The notes under the pieces were generated by a model. The model was not told where the DNA came from, did no database searches, and worked only from the letters and a program-made list of their open reading frames with translations. Shown in pieces: positions 40,711 through 49,361 of a stretch of DNA of 64,000 nucleotides (its first letter is position 1; each line of letters begins with the position of its first letter). Made by a program: the position numbers and the translations under genes. Source of the stretch: Rouxiella badensis (lineage in GTDB: Bacteria > Pseudomonadota > Gammaproteobacteria > Enterobacterales > Enterobacteriaceae); contig NZ_MRWE01000017.1 of NCBI RefSeq assembly GCF_002093665.1, forward strand, positions 1 through 64,000, written 5' to 3'.

Positions 40711-42969
40711 TCAAATAGCCGATACTTCTACCAGGCAGCTCATGGCGTTCGGACCCTGCGTCAGACGTGATGTCCCGATGTCCAGCGTCAGTACGTTTGG
40801 GTTACCCGCCTGCTCGGTTTCGTGCCATTTTTTGCCAAATCCCGGATTGAACCAGGCACCGGTCGCCATCAGTACTACGCTGCGCGTAATGCCGTCATTG
40901 AGCGACACGCCTGCCAGACAGCTGCCGCGCTCGTTGCTGACTTTTACAACGTCACCGTCTTTAAGATTGCGCGTTGCGGCGTCCTCAGGGTGCATAAACA
41001 ATGTTTCTTTGCCGGAGGTCTTGTTGTTTTGCGCAAGCGGCGTCTGGTCAAGCTGACTGTGCAGGCGGTCCTTGGGCTGAATTGAAATCAGGTGCAGCGG
41101 CCAGCGTTTGGCGGTCTCAGATCCCAGCCATTCGACCGGCGGCTGCCACTCTGGGTGGGGCGCAAAGTCCTCATATTGGTAGTCGGCGATTTTCTGGCTG
41201 AACAGCTCAATCTTGCCGCTCTGCGTACCCAGCGGATTAGCACGGGGACGCTTACGGAACGACTCAAAGAACACATAATCTTTTTCAGGCTTGGGTAATT
41301 CAACAAAGCCGCGTTCCCAGAACGTCTCGAAATCCGGCCATTCGATCTCAGTTCCCTGTTGCGCCTGCCCACACTGCTTATAAATCTGGCGCAGCCACGC
41401 GTCTTCATCACGCCCCTGGGTATAGGCTTCCCGGTACCCCAGACGCTCGGCCAGATCGGCAAAAATATCGTAGTCGTTACGGGCCTGATGCTGCGGCGCA
41501 ACCGCCTGATGCATCGCCAGCACAAAGCGATCGCGCGATGAACCGCCGATGTCGTTACGTTCAAGTGAGGTCGTGGCAGGTAATACGATGTCAGCCATAC
41601 TTGCCGCCGAAGTCCAGACGTTGTCCTGCACGATCACCGTATCCGGCTTCTGCCAGCCCTCAACCAGCCGGTTAAGCTGTTGATGATGGTGGAAAGGATT
41701 ACCGCCCGCCCAGTGCACCAGATGAATATCAGGATAGGTCAGCGTTTCGCCCTGAAACTCGTAAGACTCGCCCGGATTAAGCAACATATCGCTAATACGT
41801 GCCACAGGAATAGACAGGCCAGACGGATTCGGACCGGTACTCACCGCCGGGCCCGGCGTATCGAAACGCGGATTACCGACGCTGTTCATCGAGCCGTGCC
41901 CAAACGAGAATCCTCCCCCCGGCAGGCCCACCTGCCCCAGCATCGCCGAAAGCGCAATCATCATCCAGTAAGGCTGTTCGCCGCGGTGGGCACGCTGTAC
42001 CGAGTAAGAACAGGTAATAAAGCTGCGCTTGCCGATCAGCTGCGTAGCCAGACGTGCAATGCGTTCAGCCGGAACGCCGGTGATGGCGCTGGCCCAGTCG
42101 GGGGTTTTCTCTACGCCATCTTTGCTGCCGTTAAGATAGGCTGCCAACTGCGGATAACCGACGCAGTGCGTGGCAAGAAACGCGTGATCCTGTGCTTCTC
42201 TACGTTGAATTTCATAGGCCACGGCCATCATCAGCGCGGCATCGGTATTTGGCCGGATCGGGATCCATTCCGCATTGACGAATTCAGGGCAGTCGTCACG
42301 CATCGGACTGATATTGACGATCGGCGTGCCTTTTTTGGCAAGCTGCTCTAGCGCGGGCTTCAAGGTATGCTCCACTGCACCGCCCGAGGCCACCTGCGCG
42401 TTTTTCAGCGCCAGGCCGCCGAAAGCCAGCAGAATATCGCAATGTTCCACCACGCTGGGCCACGTCGTCACGCGGCCGGTCAGTGGCGTGTAGGTACCAA
42501 TCACGTAAGGCAGGAAGAACTGCGCGGATCCCCAGCTGTAGTTCCCCTGCTGATCCACCCCGCCTCCGCCGGTGAAATAGAAGCGGCGCACCAATGAGCG
42601 AGCGTGGTGTAAACGCCCGGCAGAAGACCAGCCGTAAGAACCGTTGAAAATGCCCGCAGCACCGTAGCGGTCGCGCACGCGGCGGTTCTCTTCCGCAACC
42701 AGATCCAAGGCTAGCTCCCAGTCAACCTCCACGAAGTCCTCACGACCGCGCAGTGTTCGGTCGCTGTTTTCTCTTTTTTGCAGCCAGGAGCGACGTATAG
42801 CCGGCTTGCGAATGCGTTTGTCGGAATAGAGCAGCGCGGGAATGGAATCAAGCATCGGTGAGGGGTCGGCATCCGCAGAATAAGGTTCACAGCGGATAAG
42901 GCGGCCGTTTTCAACCACAGCCGTATAAGCCCCCCAGTGGGCAAGCTGAGGATAGCGTTTTATAGACAT
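40711..42969 (-). CDS. BisC/TorZ-like molybdopterin S/N-oxide reductase
   Basis: A 752-residue DMSO-reductase-family enzyme with bis-MGD molybdenum cofactor. Likely substrates are biotin or methionine sulfoxide or related S/N-oxides. No twin-arginine or Sec signal is present and no Fe-S cysteine motif is seen at the N-terminus, so it is a cytoplasmic single-subunit enzyme like BisC. NGSYGWSSAGRLHHARS is typical of the BisC/TorZ branch, and the Ser in GNYSWGSAQ occupies the expected Mo-ligand position. The C-terminal MGD domain includes FMHPEDAATRNLKDGDVV. It is inserted between omrB and galR, adjacent genes in E. coli. BisC versus TorZ-type substrate range cannot be decided here. Confidence 0.85.
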   Translation of the reverse strand: MSIKRYPQLAHWGAYTAVVENGRLIRCEPYSADADPSPMLDSIPALLYSDKRIRKPAIRRSWLQKRENSDRTLRGREDFVEVDWELALDLVAEENRRVRDRYGAAGIFNGSYGWSSAGRLHHARSLVRRFYFTGGGGVDQQGNYSWGSAQFFLPYVIGTYTPLTGRVTTWPSVVEHCDILLAFGGLALKNAQVASGGAVEHTLKPALEQLAKKGTPIVNISPMRDDCPEFVNAEWIPIRPNTDAALMMAVAYEIQRREAQDHAFLATHCVGYPQLAAYLNGSKDGVEKTPDWASAITGVPAERIARLATQLIGKRSFITCSYSVQRAHRGEQPYWMMIALSAMLGQVGLPGGGFSFGHGSMNSVGNPRFDTPGPAVSTGPNPSGLSIPVARISDMLLNPGESYEFQGETLTYPDIHLVHWAGGNPFHHHQQLNRLVEGWQKPDTVIVQDNVWTSAASMADIVLPATTSLERNDIGGSSRDRFVLAMHQAVAPQHQARNDYDIFADLAERLGYREAYTQGRDEDAWLRQIYKQCGQAQQGTEIEWPDFETFWERGFVELPKPEKDYVFFESFRKRPRANPLGTQSGKIELFSQKIADYQYEDFAPHPEWQPPVEWLGSETAKRWPLHLISIQPKDRLHSQLDQTPLAQNNKTSGKETLFMHPEDAATRNLKDGDVVKVSNERGSCLAGVSLNDGITRSVVLMATGAWFNPGFGKKWHETEQAGNPNVLTLDIGTSRLTQGPNAMSCLVEVSAI

Positions 42970-43307
42970 GATTCTCTCTGTGCAGATGTTTTCAAAAGAA
43001 ATAAGGCAGTCGCGCTCAAACGCCCATCACACGCGGGCTTGAGCGAGTATTATTGCTAACAAAATAGCAATCCTGCTCCTCGGACTCAAAGCACAATTGA
43101 AGATAAGAGCGTGTAATTAAGTCATTTATCGCTGAAAGCGGGGTGCAGGAACTTAAAAGGCTTAATTTATCGATTTACGGCGAGTATTATTCGCCGTCTC
43201 AATGCGCTTGCTTGCGAAGTTGCGATCTACGTCCCTTGCAGAGACCGGGTTTTTCCGCAAAACTGAACCATGTAAACGTTTACTCCTCAATACGTTGGAT
43301 AGGCAAA
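42970..43307. other. Divergent control region between the molybdoenzyme gene and galR
   Basis: No gene is seen. Besides the GalR-type operator it holds two inverted repeats: ATTGCTA/TAGCAAT at 43052-43071 and CGGCGA/TCGCCG at 43178-43196. Their meaning is unknown. Confidence 0.5.
43270..43285 (+). promoter_or_regulatory. GalR-type operator before galR
   Basis: ATGTAAACGTTTACTC contains the perfect 12-bp palindrome GTAAACGTTTAC and fits the GalR/GalS operator consensus GTGNAANCGNTTNCAC with two mismatches. Its location 22 bp before the galR start suggests autoregulation. Confidence 0.68.
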
Positions 43308-44312
43308 ATGGCTACGATTAAGGATGTCGCACGACTGGCGGGTGTTTCTGTAGCAACAGTTTCACGCGTGATTAACCACTCCCCTAAAGCCAGCGAGAGC
43401 TCGCGTGATGCCGTGATGAGCGCGATGCAGCATTTGCAGTATCATCCCAACGCCAATGCCCGCGCACTCGCGCAGCAATCTACTGAAACATTGGGCCTTA
43501 TCGTGTCCGATGTATCCGACCCCTTCTTCGGGGCGATGGTTAAAGCCGTCGAACAGGTGGCCTACTCCACCGGCAACTTTTTGCTGATTGGTAACGGTTA
43601 CCATAACGTTGATAAAGAACGACAGGCTATCGAGCAACTGATCCGCCACCGCTGCGCCGCACTGGTGGTACATGCCAAGATGCTTGCGGAAGACGAGCTG
43701 TCGGCGCTGATGAAGCAGATCCCCGGCATGGTGCTTATCAACCGCACGCTGCCCGAATTTGAACACCGCTGTGTGGCGCTCGACGACCGCTATGGCGCCT
43801 GGCTGGCAACCCGCCATCTTATTCAGGCCGGGCATCAGCGTATCGCCATCCTCTGCTCCAACCATGATATTTCCGATGCACGCGACCGTTTACAGGGCTA
43901 TCTCGATGCGCTTGAAGAGCACGGGATCCCGGTCGATGAGCGGCTGATTGTCTCGGCTGAACCGGACGAAGTGGGCGGCGAGCAGGCGATTACCGAACTG
44001 CTGGGGCACGGCAAAAACTTCACCGCCGTGACATGCTATAACGATCCGATGGCGGCCGGAGCGCTCTCGGTGCTGAGCGATAACGGGATTGATGTCCCAG
44101 GCGAGATTTCGTTGATTGGCTTTGATGACGTGCTGATTTCGCGCTACCTGCGCCCGAGGCTGACCACCATTCGTTATCCGGTCGTGGCGATGGCGAATCA
44201 GGCCGCACAGCTCGCTCTGGCATTGGCCAAGGGGCTACCGCTGCCTGAAACCACCAATATGTTTAGCCCGACGCTGGTGCGCCGTCACTCGGTGAGCGTG
44301 CCTAACAGTTAA
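43308..44312 (+). CDS. galR: Galactose operon repressor GalR
   Basis: GalR is a LacI-family repressor of galactose transport and catabolism. The N-terminal helix-turn-helix MATIKDVARLAGVSVATVSRVIN is identical to E. coli over its key residues, followed by the periplasmic-binding-like sugar domain. The start at 43308 is fixed by that alignment; the open frame extends further upstream without homology. The 334-residue product is slightly shorter at the C-terminus than E. coli (343). The 3' end overlaps the convergent acetyltransferase gene by 4 bp. The GalR targets (gal operon) are not in the window. Confidence 0.95.
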   Translation: MATIKDVARLAGVSVATVSRVINHSPKASESSRDAVMSAMQHLQYHPNANARALAQQSTETLGLIVSDVSDPFFGAMVKAVEQVAYSTGNFLLIGNGYHNVDKERQAIEQLIRHRCAALVVHAKMLAEDELSALMKQIPGMVLINRTLPEFEHRCVALDDRYGAWLATRHLIQAGHQRIAILCSNHDISDARDRLQGYLDALEEHGIPVDERLIVSAEPDEVGGEQAITELLGHGKNFTAVTCYNDPMAAGALSVLSDNGIDVPGEISLIGFDDVLISRYLRPRLTTIRYPVVAMANQAAQLALALAKGLPLPETTNMFSPTLVRRHSVSVPNS

Positions 44313-44773
44313 CGCGCAGGGGCGATATGTTGGTGATAGAGGCGCACGGATTTATTCGGATAATCAAGCGCATTACCGATATAGTCCCAGCCGAAACGCT
44401 CGTAGTATCCCGAGAAAGTTGACCATAGATACAGCTGTTCAAATCCCGCGGAACGGCTGTACTCGGCCACAAAATGCTGCAATTTTTGGCCTAGCCCGCG
44501 CGAACGCCAACCTTCATCGACATACAAGGCCGCCAGCCACGGCGAGAGATCCTGACGGCTTATCAAATCGCAGCGCCACAGCCCCACCGTGCCAACCAGT
44601 TGGTCGCCATCCAGCGCGATAAAGGTCAGCGGCAAATCTGCACCGCGCAGGCTGCTGTCAACCACGCTGGCAAAAAATTCCCGCGTATTATCAGCATCAA
44701 AGGCCTGCCACAACCAGTCTATGACCTGCTCGCGATGCTGCGGATAAAGGTGCAAATTAACGACGGTGACCAT
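44309..44773 (-). CDS. GNAT-family N-acetyltransferase
   Basis: A 154-residue GCN5-related acetyltransferase. The acetyl-CoA loop is RSRGLGQKL near residues 89-97, preceded by the strand LAALYVDEGWR. The substrate is unknown. It starts three bases after the stop of the GntR-type regulator, so it is probably the last gene of the beta-glucoside operon and could modify a sugar-related or antibiotic-like compound; that is only inference. Confidence 0.85.
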   Translation of the reverse strand: MVTVVNLHLYPQHREQVIDWLWQAFDADNTREFFASVVDSSLRGADLPLTFIALDGDQLVGTVGLWRCDLISRQDLSPWLAALYVDEGWRSRGLGQKLQHFVAEYSRSAGFEQLYLWSTFSGYYERFGWDYIGNALDYPNKSVRLYHQHIAPAR

Positions 44774-44776
44774 CGG

Positions 44777-45550
44777 CTATACCAACTTGCCTTGAAAAAT
44801 AGGCACCGACTCAAACAGATAGCCGTCAAACTCCGGGGCATCGACGTCCGACAGCTCCATCAAGGTATTTTTAACGTTTTCCATGTGCTGCCACATTGCC
44901 TGATAGGAGCCCATGACGTCGCGGCGTCGCAGTGCGGCAAGAATGTTTTGATGATCGGCAAGCCACTTGAGACGATAACCCCGCGTGGCAATATGGCTGT
45001 GCAGCTGTTTCCACAACGGGCTTGAATCCCGGTGCGCCCAGATATTCTTCACCGAATCGAGCAGCATCTGATTCTGCGTTGCCCCGGCTATCAACAGGTG
45101 AAACAACCTGTCGTTGTCGCCGCTTTCGTCGTTGGCGACGATGGCAATTTGCTCCTGCTCCAGCGTACGACGCAGATTTTCAATGTCGGATTTCGTCGCC
45201 ATCTTGGCAGCAAAGGCAGCGATGTTACTTTCAAGCAATTGACGCGCCTGCAAAATTTCAAAAGGCCCAATCTGTCCCTGATACAGCGAATCGTCTTGCC
45301 CCTCTTCCTCTCGCGGAATACGCACCACGTAAACGCCCGACCCCTGACGAATATCAACGATGCCTTCAAGCTCAAGCATCAGCAGCGCTTCACGCACGAT
45401 AGTGCGGCTCACGCCATAGGTTTCCGCCATATTCCGTTCAGGAGGCATCCGGCTGCCAACGGCAAAATGTCCCTGTTTAATCTTTTCGCGCAGGTCATGA
45501 CCTATTTCCTGATATTGCTTTCTTTCCTGCGAAACCACGGCCTTATCCAC
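44777..45550 (-). CDS. FadR-subfamily GntR regulator of the PTS locus
   Basis: A 257-residue transcription regulator. A winged helix (residues about 15-80: GSRMPPERNMAETYGVSRTIVREALLMLE) precedes an all-helical FCD effector domain. Length and sequence resemble UxuR/ExuR (GPFEILQARQLLESNIAAFAA; MWQHMENVK...FDGYLFES). The start is GTG with AAGGTGA upstream. It lies between the PTS IIB gene and an acetyltransferase gene on the same strand. It is the natural candidate to bind the TTGGTATGCCAA operators at 48841-48948, which resemble the UxuR-type operator TTGGTATACCAA. Confidence 0.88.
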   Translation of the reverse strand: MDKAVVSQERKQYQEIGHDLREKIKQGHFAVGSRMPPERNMAETYGVSRTIVREALLMLELEGIVDIRQGSGVYVVRIPREEEGQDDSLYQGQIGPFEILQARQLLESNIAAFAAKMATKSDIENLRRTLEQEQIAIVANDESGDNDRLFHLLIAGATQNQMLLDSVKNIWAHRDSSPLWKQLHSHIATRGYRLKWLADHQNILAALRRRDVMGSYQAMWQHMENVKNTLMELSDVDAPEFDGYLFESVPIFQGKLV

Positions 45551-45633
45551 TTTCTCACCTTACCAGCGGCAGAAACCGCAAAATGTGCCCCGTGATGGGC
45601 CGCCTCTCGCCGAGTGACGGCCCTCTTTGTGGC

Positions 45634-45951
45634 CTAGTCTACCAAACCCAGCGCCTGATCGAGTACCTTTGCACCATTTAAGGTGCCGTAGGCCACAGAA
45701 TCAATTACAGCGATAGGGATCTGGTAGTGGTCGGTAAGCTTTTTATTTTCTGCCAGTTTAAAGCGCACCTGCGGTCCGAGCAGCACCGCAGTGACGTCCT
45801 GTGCGTAAGCCTCAAGCTCATCACGCAGATTCTGCTCCGCAATAGCATAGATTTTGTATTCAAGCCCGCGTGCGGCCGCTTCTTTTTCCATTTTGGTGAC
45901 CACTAACGAGGTCGACATTCCCGCTGAGCAGGCTAAAACGATACGTTTCAT
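45634..45951 (-). CDS. PTS lactose/cellobiose-family IIB component
   Basis: A 105-residue soluble phosphocarrier that passes phosphate from IIA to the incoming sugar bound to IIC. The active-site Cys8 lies in VLACSAGMSTSLVVTKM, the classical lactose/chitobiose IIB motif. It sits between the phospho-beta-glucosidase and the regulator. An inverted repeat GGGCCG/CGGCCC (45597-45623) without T-run follows it and could modulate expression of the regulator. Confidence 0.92.
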   Translation of the reverse strand: MKRIVLACSAGMSTSLVVTKMEKEAAARGLEYKIYAIAEQNLRDELEAYAQDVTAVLLGPQVRFKLAENKKLTDHYQIPIAVIDSVAYGTLNGAKVLDQALGLVD

Positions 45952-45965
45952 CAGTAATCTCCGGG

Positions 45966-47402
45966 TTATTTGTCTTCATCATCCAGGGTTAACGACAGCC
46001 TGCGCTCAGCGGCAAGTGCGCTGAACCAGTGCGAGGATTTCTTGCGGCGGCGCTGACGGTCATGGTCCAAATCAATCTCTATCAGCCCGTAGCGATTCTT
46101 GAAGGCATTCATCGGCGAGACATTGTCGGTAAACGCCCAAAGCATATAGCCGAGGCAGTTTGCGCCCTCTTCACGTGCCTTAAGCGCCCAGTAAATATGT
46201 TCGCCGATAAACTCGATACGGTAATCGTCCTGTATCTCGCCGGTTTCCTGACTGCGAAAACGCCCTTCATCCTCAATCCCCATGCCGTTTTCGGAAATAA
46301 ACCACGGCGTATTGCCGTATTCGGTCTTCATCCGCATCGCCATGTCATAAACAATTTTTGGATAAATTTCCCAGCCGCGAGACTTATTCATGCGCCTTCC
46401 GGGCAGTTCAAAGTGCTCATAGTAATAAGCTGGATGGAAAGGCGTTTCTTTATTCCATTCCCGACTGGGTGCTTTCACTCGGTGCGGGTAATAAAGATTA
46501 ATACCGACCTCATCAACGGTATTGTCACGAATAATCGCCAGCTCCTGTTCGGAATAGGCGAAGTGAATCTGGTGTTTGGCCAGTAAGTCGAGCAGTTCGC
46601 GGGGGTATTCGCCCTTGATTAACGGGTCTAAAAATACGCGGTTGTAGAAAAGGTCATAAAGGTGCGCCGCCTGACGGTCATGTGCTGCCGATGAACGCGG
46701 ATACGTCACCTCTGGGTTAAGAATGACGCCAATCGTGCCGTGAGCGTCATAGCCTCTTTTACGAAACAGCGAAACCACTTTGGCGGTTGCCAGCACCTTG
46801 TGATGATTCCACTGCATCCATTTGCTGGTGTTCTGCTCATAGGGCCAGCGAATCGCGTCAAGGTAGACGCGGGTTTGCACCACCACCGGTTCATTGAAGG
46901 TGAACCATCGCGCCACCTTGTCGGCAAAGCGTTCGAAGGCTTTTTCGGCATAAAGCACGAACAGTTCAACCACCTTCTTAGAGCTCCATCCATCATATTT
47001 TTCAATCAGATAGGCAGGTAGCTCGTAGTGCTCAAGACACAGCATCGGTTCGATACCTTCGCGCTTCATCTCATCCAACAGATTGTCGAGATAGCGGGCG
47101 TACTCCTCATCGACGATGCCGTTTTCATAGTCGGTGAAAAACCGCGCCCAGTTGATAGAGGTGCGATAATGCGTGAGGCCGCTGGCCTTCATCAGCGCCA
47201 CGTCTTCCTTGTATCGATTATAAAAGTCGGTGGCCTTCGCCGGACCATAACCGTTGTGCCAGACGTGGCGATCGTTTTTGTACCACAGGTCAAGGTAGGA
47301 GTCCTGACCGGTTTTTTTGCCACTCCAGCCCTCCGTCTGCCACGCCGACGCGGCTGCGCCAAGGATAAAATCTTCAGGAATGTTGATCGAAACTTTACTC
47401 AT
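45966..47402 (-). CDS. 6-phospho-beta-glucosidase, GH1
   Basis: A 478-residue glycoside hydrolase of family 1 that would cleave the 6-phospho-disaccharide delivered by the PTS. The acid/base Glu171 is in TFNEPVV and the nucleophile Glu371 in ISENGMG. The N-terminal substrate region GAAASAWQTEG and the Trp-rich C-terminal loop (LGYMLWAFTDNVSPMNAFKNRYGLI) are intact. The aglycone specificity cannot be read from the sequence. It lies between the IIC and IIB genes, with gaps of 20 and 14 bp. Confidence 0.93.
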   Translation of the reverse strand: MSKVSINIPEDFILGAAASAWQTEGWSGKKTGQDSYLDLWYKNDRHVWHNGYGPAKATDFYNRYKEDVALMKASGLTHYRTSINWARFFTDYENGIVDEEYARYLDNLLDEMKREGIEPMLCLEHYELPAYLIEKYDGWSSKKVVELFVLYAEKAFERFADKVARWFTFNEPVVVQTRVYLDAIRWPYEQNTSKWMQWNHHKVLATAKVVSLFRKRGYDAHGTIGVILNPEVTYPRSSAAHDRQAAHLYDLFYNRVFLDPLIKGEYPRELLDLLAKHQIHFAYSEQELAIIRDNTVDEVGINLYYPHRVKAPSREWNKETPFHPAYYYEHFELPGRRMNKSRGWEIYPKIVYDMAMRMKTEYGNTPWFISENGMGIEDEGRFRSQETGEIQDDYRIEFIGEHIYWALKAREEGANCLGYMLWAFTDNVSPMNAFKNRYGLIEIDLDHDRQRRRKKSSHWFSALAAERRLSLTLDDEDK

Positions 47403-47422
47403 GACTTATCTCCATTTTAAAG

Positions 47423-48769
47423 TCAGACCGGTCGCTGTACGGCAGCGGATTGATTTTGCAAAGCCTCTTTCTGGGCCTGCTCGGCGCGGCGCGAGGCCAC
47501 TTTTACAAACGGGAAGTACACGGCGGTAGCAATCACGATGCATATCAGCTGCGTCACCACGGCGCCCATTGAGCCCGCCGTTGAAAGCCAGGCGTTAATT
47601 ACCGGTGGTGTGGTCCAAGGCACCATCACGACGGCGCGCCCGGCGAAACCCAGACTGGTCGCGAAATACCCCACGGTGCCGGTAATAAGCGGGGTAATAA
47701 TGAAAGGAATCGCCAGAATGGGATTGAGCATCACCGGCATCCCGAAGATAACTGGCTCATTGATATTGAAGAAGCTTGGGCCCAGTGAAAGCTTGCCAAT
47801 TTCTTTCATTTCTTTGCGGCGCGTGGCCATCAGCACCGCCAGCAGAAGGCCAATGGTACAGCCCGATCCCCCGATGCTCATGTAAACGTCCCAGAAAGGC
47901 ATGGTGATAATATTTGGTACTTCTTTGCCCTGCTCAAACGCCGTCATATTGACCATGATGGCCCCGAGCAGCAGCGGCTCACGGATAGGCTTGATCATCT
48001 GATTGCCGTGAATGCCGATAACCCAGAACAGCTGCGCCACAAACATCAGCAGCAGGATCCCCGGCAGGCTTTGCATCACCGACTCCAGCGGGCGCTGAAT
48101 AACCTGATAGACGGCGTCGTAGAGGTAAATCCCGGTCAGACGATGGAAAACGAAACCGAAGGTAGCGATGAGCACCACGGTAATAATGGCAGGAATCAGC
48201 GCCGAGAAAGAGGCGGAAACGTTAGGCGGTACACTTTCCGGCATTTTAATTCGCAGCCGGTCAAAGGATTCAAGCCTGGAATAAACCTCGACGGAAAGAA
48301 TGGCAATAAACATTCCGAGGAACAGACTTTTGGTATCCGAGAACTGTTTCGCCAGAACGTCTTTCACCTCTTGCATATGGCCGTTGACCATCATGTCGAG
48401 AGTCGTTGGCGTCACGGAGATAAAGCAGATCACGGCCAGTAGGCCCGGAAACAGCGAGCGCGATCCATTAATCTTGCCCAGCTCGATACCAATCAAAAAT
48501 ACCGCGCCGATAGTCAGAAAGCTCAGCGTGGCGTAGTTAATGCTGGTCATGATCGGCTTGAGCGTGGCGAGAAAGGCAAAGCTTTCGAAATGCGCGAGGC
48601 CGTTTTTCGGATCCATCACCATATTGGAAATAAGCACTGAAAATGCGCCGACGATAATGACCGGCATCAGTGTGATAAACGACGCTTTAATCGCCATAAT
48701 ATATCTCAGGCTATTAAAGGTATTCGCGAAGCCCCCGAGGGAATCAATAAACCGGTCTTTGTAGGACAT
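47423..48769 (-). CDS. PTS lactose/cellobiose-family IIC component
   Basis: A membrane permease of 448 residues (E. coli ChbC 452) with about ten hydrophobic segments. It begins MSYKDRFIDSLGGFANTFNSLRYI. It carries the family block FFNINEPVIFGMPVMLNPILAIPF around residue 325, which contains the Glu implicated in sugar phosphorylation. The ATG at 48769 is preceded by AGAGGT; the open frame extends to 48916 without homology, across the operators. It is the first gene of the IIC-bglA-IIB-regulator-GNAT operon. Confidence 0.93.
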   Translation of the reverse strand: MSYKDRFIDSLGGFANTFNSLRYIMAIKASFITLMPVIIVGAFSVLISNMVMDPKNGLAHFESFAFLATLKPIMTSINYATLSFLTIGAVFLIGIELGKINGSRSLFPGLLAVICFISVTPTTLDMMVNGHMQEVKDVLAKQFSDTKSLFLGMFIAILSVEVYSRLESFDRLRIKMPESVPPNVSASFSALIPAIITVVLIATFGFVFHRLTGIYLYDAVYQVIQRPLESVMQSLPGILLLMFVAQLFWVIGIHGNQMIKPIREPLLLGAIMVNMTAFEQGKEVPNIITMPFWDVYMSIGGSGCTIGLLLAVLMATRRKEMKEIGKLSLGPSFFNINEPVIFGMPVMLNPILAIPFIITPLITGTVGYFATSLGFAGRAVVMVPWTTPPVINAWLSTAGSMGAVVTQLICIVIATAVYFPFVKVASRRAEQAQKEALQNQSAAVQRPV

Positions 48770-48840
48770 GGCATTACCTCTGCGTATTGTTGTAAGCACA
48801 GCAAGTGTTGTAGGCACAGAAAGTGGTTTTTTATCGCTAT

Positions 48841-48852
48841 TTGGTATGCCAA
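48841..48852 (-). promoter_or_regulatory. Operator A of the PTS locus
   Basis: TTGGTATGCCAA, arms TTGG/CCAA. It lies over the predicted start point of the IIC transcript (minus-strand -10 TATTTT at 48858-48853). Identical to operator C. Confidence 0.72.
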
Positions 48853-48878
48853 AAAATACCTTAGTCTGGCTTATTTTC

Positions 48879-48894
48879 TGTGATCGCATTCTCA
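48879..48894. promoter_or_regulatory. CRP site shared by the divergent PTS promoters
   Basis: TGTGATCGCATTCTCA matches TGTGA-N6-TCACA with one mismatch. Its centre (48886.5) lies about 41 bp from the predicted starts on both strands (about 48846 minus and 48929 plus), the class II activation distance. Confidence 0.68.
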
Positions 48895-48901
48895 GAAGCG
48901 A

Positions 48902-48919
48902 ATATTGGAATTCCAATAT
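48902..48919. promoter_or_regulatory. Operator B of the PTS locus
   Basis: ATATTGGAATTCCAATAT is an 18-bp perfect palindrome with the same TTGG/CCAA arms as operators A and C. It overlaps the predicted -10 box TATGAT (48917-48922) of the IIA gene. Confidence 0.72.
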
Positions 48920-48936
48920 GATGAATTACGCCAATT

Positions 48937-48948
48937 TTGGTATGCCAA
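48937..48948 (+). promoter_or_regulatory. Operator C of the PTS locus
   Basis: TTGGTATGCCAA, identical to operator A, between the predicted start point and the start codon of the IIA gene. Centre distances are 64 bp (A-B) and 32 bp (B-C), close to six and three helical turns. Confidence 0.72.
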
Positions 48949-48961
48949 TATGGATTTCACT

Positions 48962-49297
48962 ATGAGCTTTGACCTTGAGCAAACGGTAATGGAGCTGTTA
49001 ATCAATGCGGGTGAAGCCCGCTCGTGCGCAATGATGGCGATTCAAAGCGCCCGTCAGCAGGACTGGCAGGAGGCGGCACAACAGCTTGAAGCCTCACAGC
49101 TGGCGGCGCGCGAGGCGCATAAGGTGCAGACCCAGCTGATTGGAGTAGACGAAGGATCGGGCAAGATCCCCATGACGCTTATTATGGTGCACGCTCAGGA
49201 TCATCTGATGACGGCGATGCTTTGCCGCGACCTTGCCGAAGAAATTGTGCTATTAAGAAAGGAGATGTTCGGCCAAACGGCGAAAGTTGGCGATTAA
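48962..49297 (+). CDS. PTS lactose/cellobiose-family IIA component
   Basis: A 111-residue helical phosphocarrier that takes phosphate from HPr and passes it to IIB. The C-terminal motif VHAQDHLMTAML carries the phosphorylated His77 and the trimer metal ligand Asp80. ELLINAGEARSCAMMAI and EAHKVQTQLIG are typical of ChbA/LacF proteins. The ATG at 48962 is chosen by alignment with that family; ATGs at 48905 and 48950 lie within the operators. It is transcribed away from the other PTS genes, unlike in the chb operon. Confidence 0.92.
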   Translation: MSFDLEQTVMELLINAGEARSCAMMAIQSARQQDWQEAAQQLEASQLAAREAHKVQTQLIGVDEGSGKIPMTLIMVHAQDHLMTAMLCRDLAEEIVLLRKEMFGQTAKVGD

Positions 49298-49304
49298 TGG
49301 GTGT

Positions 49305-49336
49305 AAAAAAGCCGCGACATGTTGGATGCCGCGGCT
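49305..49336 (-). terminator. lysA terminator
   Basis: Minus strand AGCCGCGG...CCGCGGCT-type stem: GCCGCG at 49311-49316 pairs with CGCGGC at 49330-49335, followed by six Ts. It lies between the convergent IIA and lysA genes. Confidence 0.82.
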
Positions 49337-49361
49337 GACGTTAACGTGACGCGCGAAGCAA

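Noticed and set aside
41680-42351. 223-codon plus-strand frame opposite the molybdoenzyme gene
   Set aside because: Antisense shadow; the minus-strand gene is clearly the coding one.
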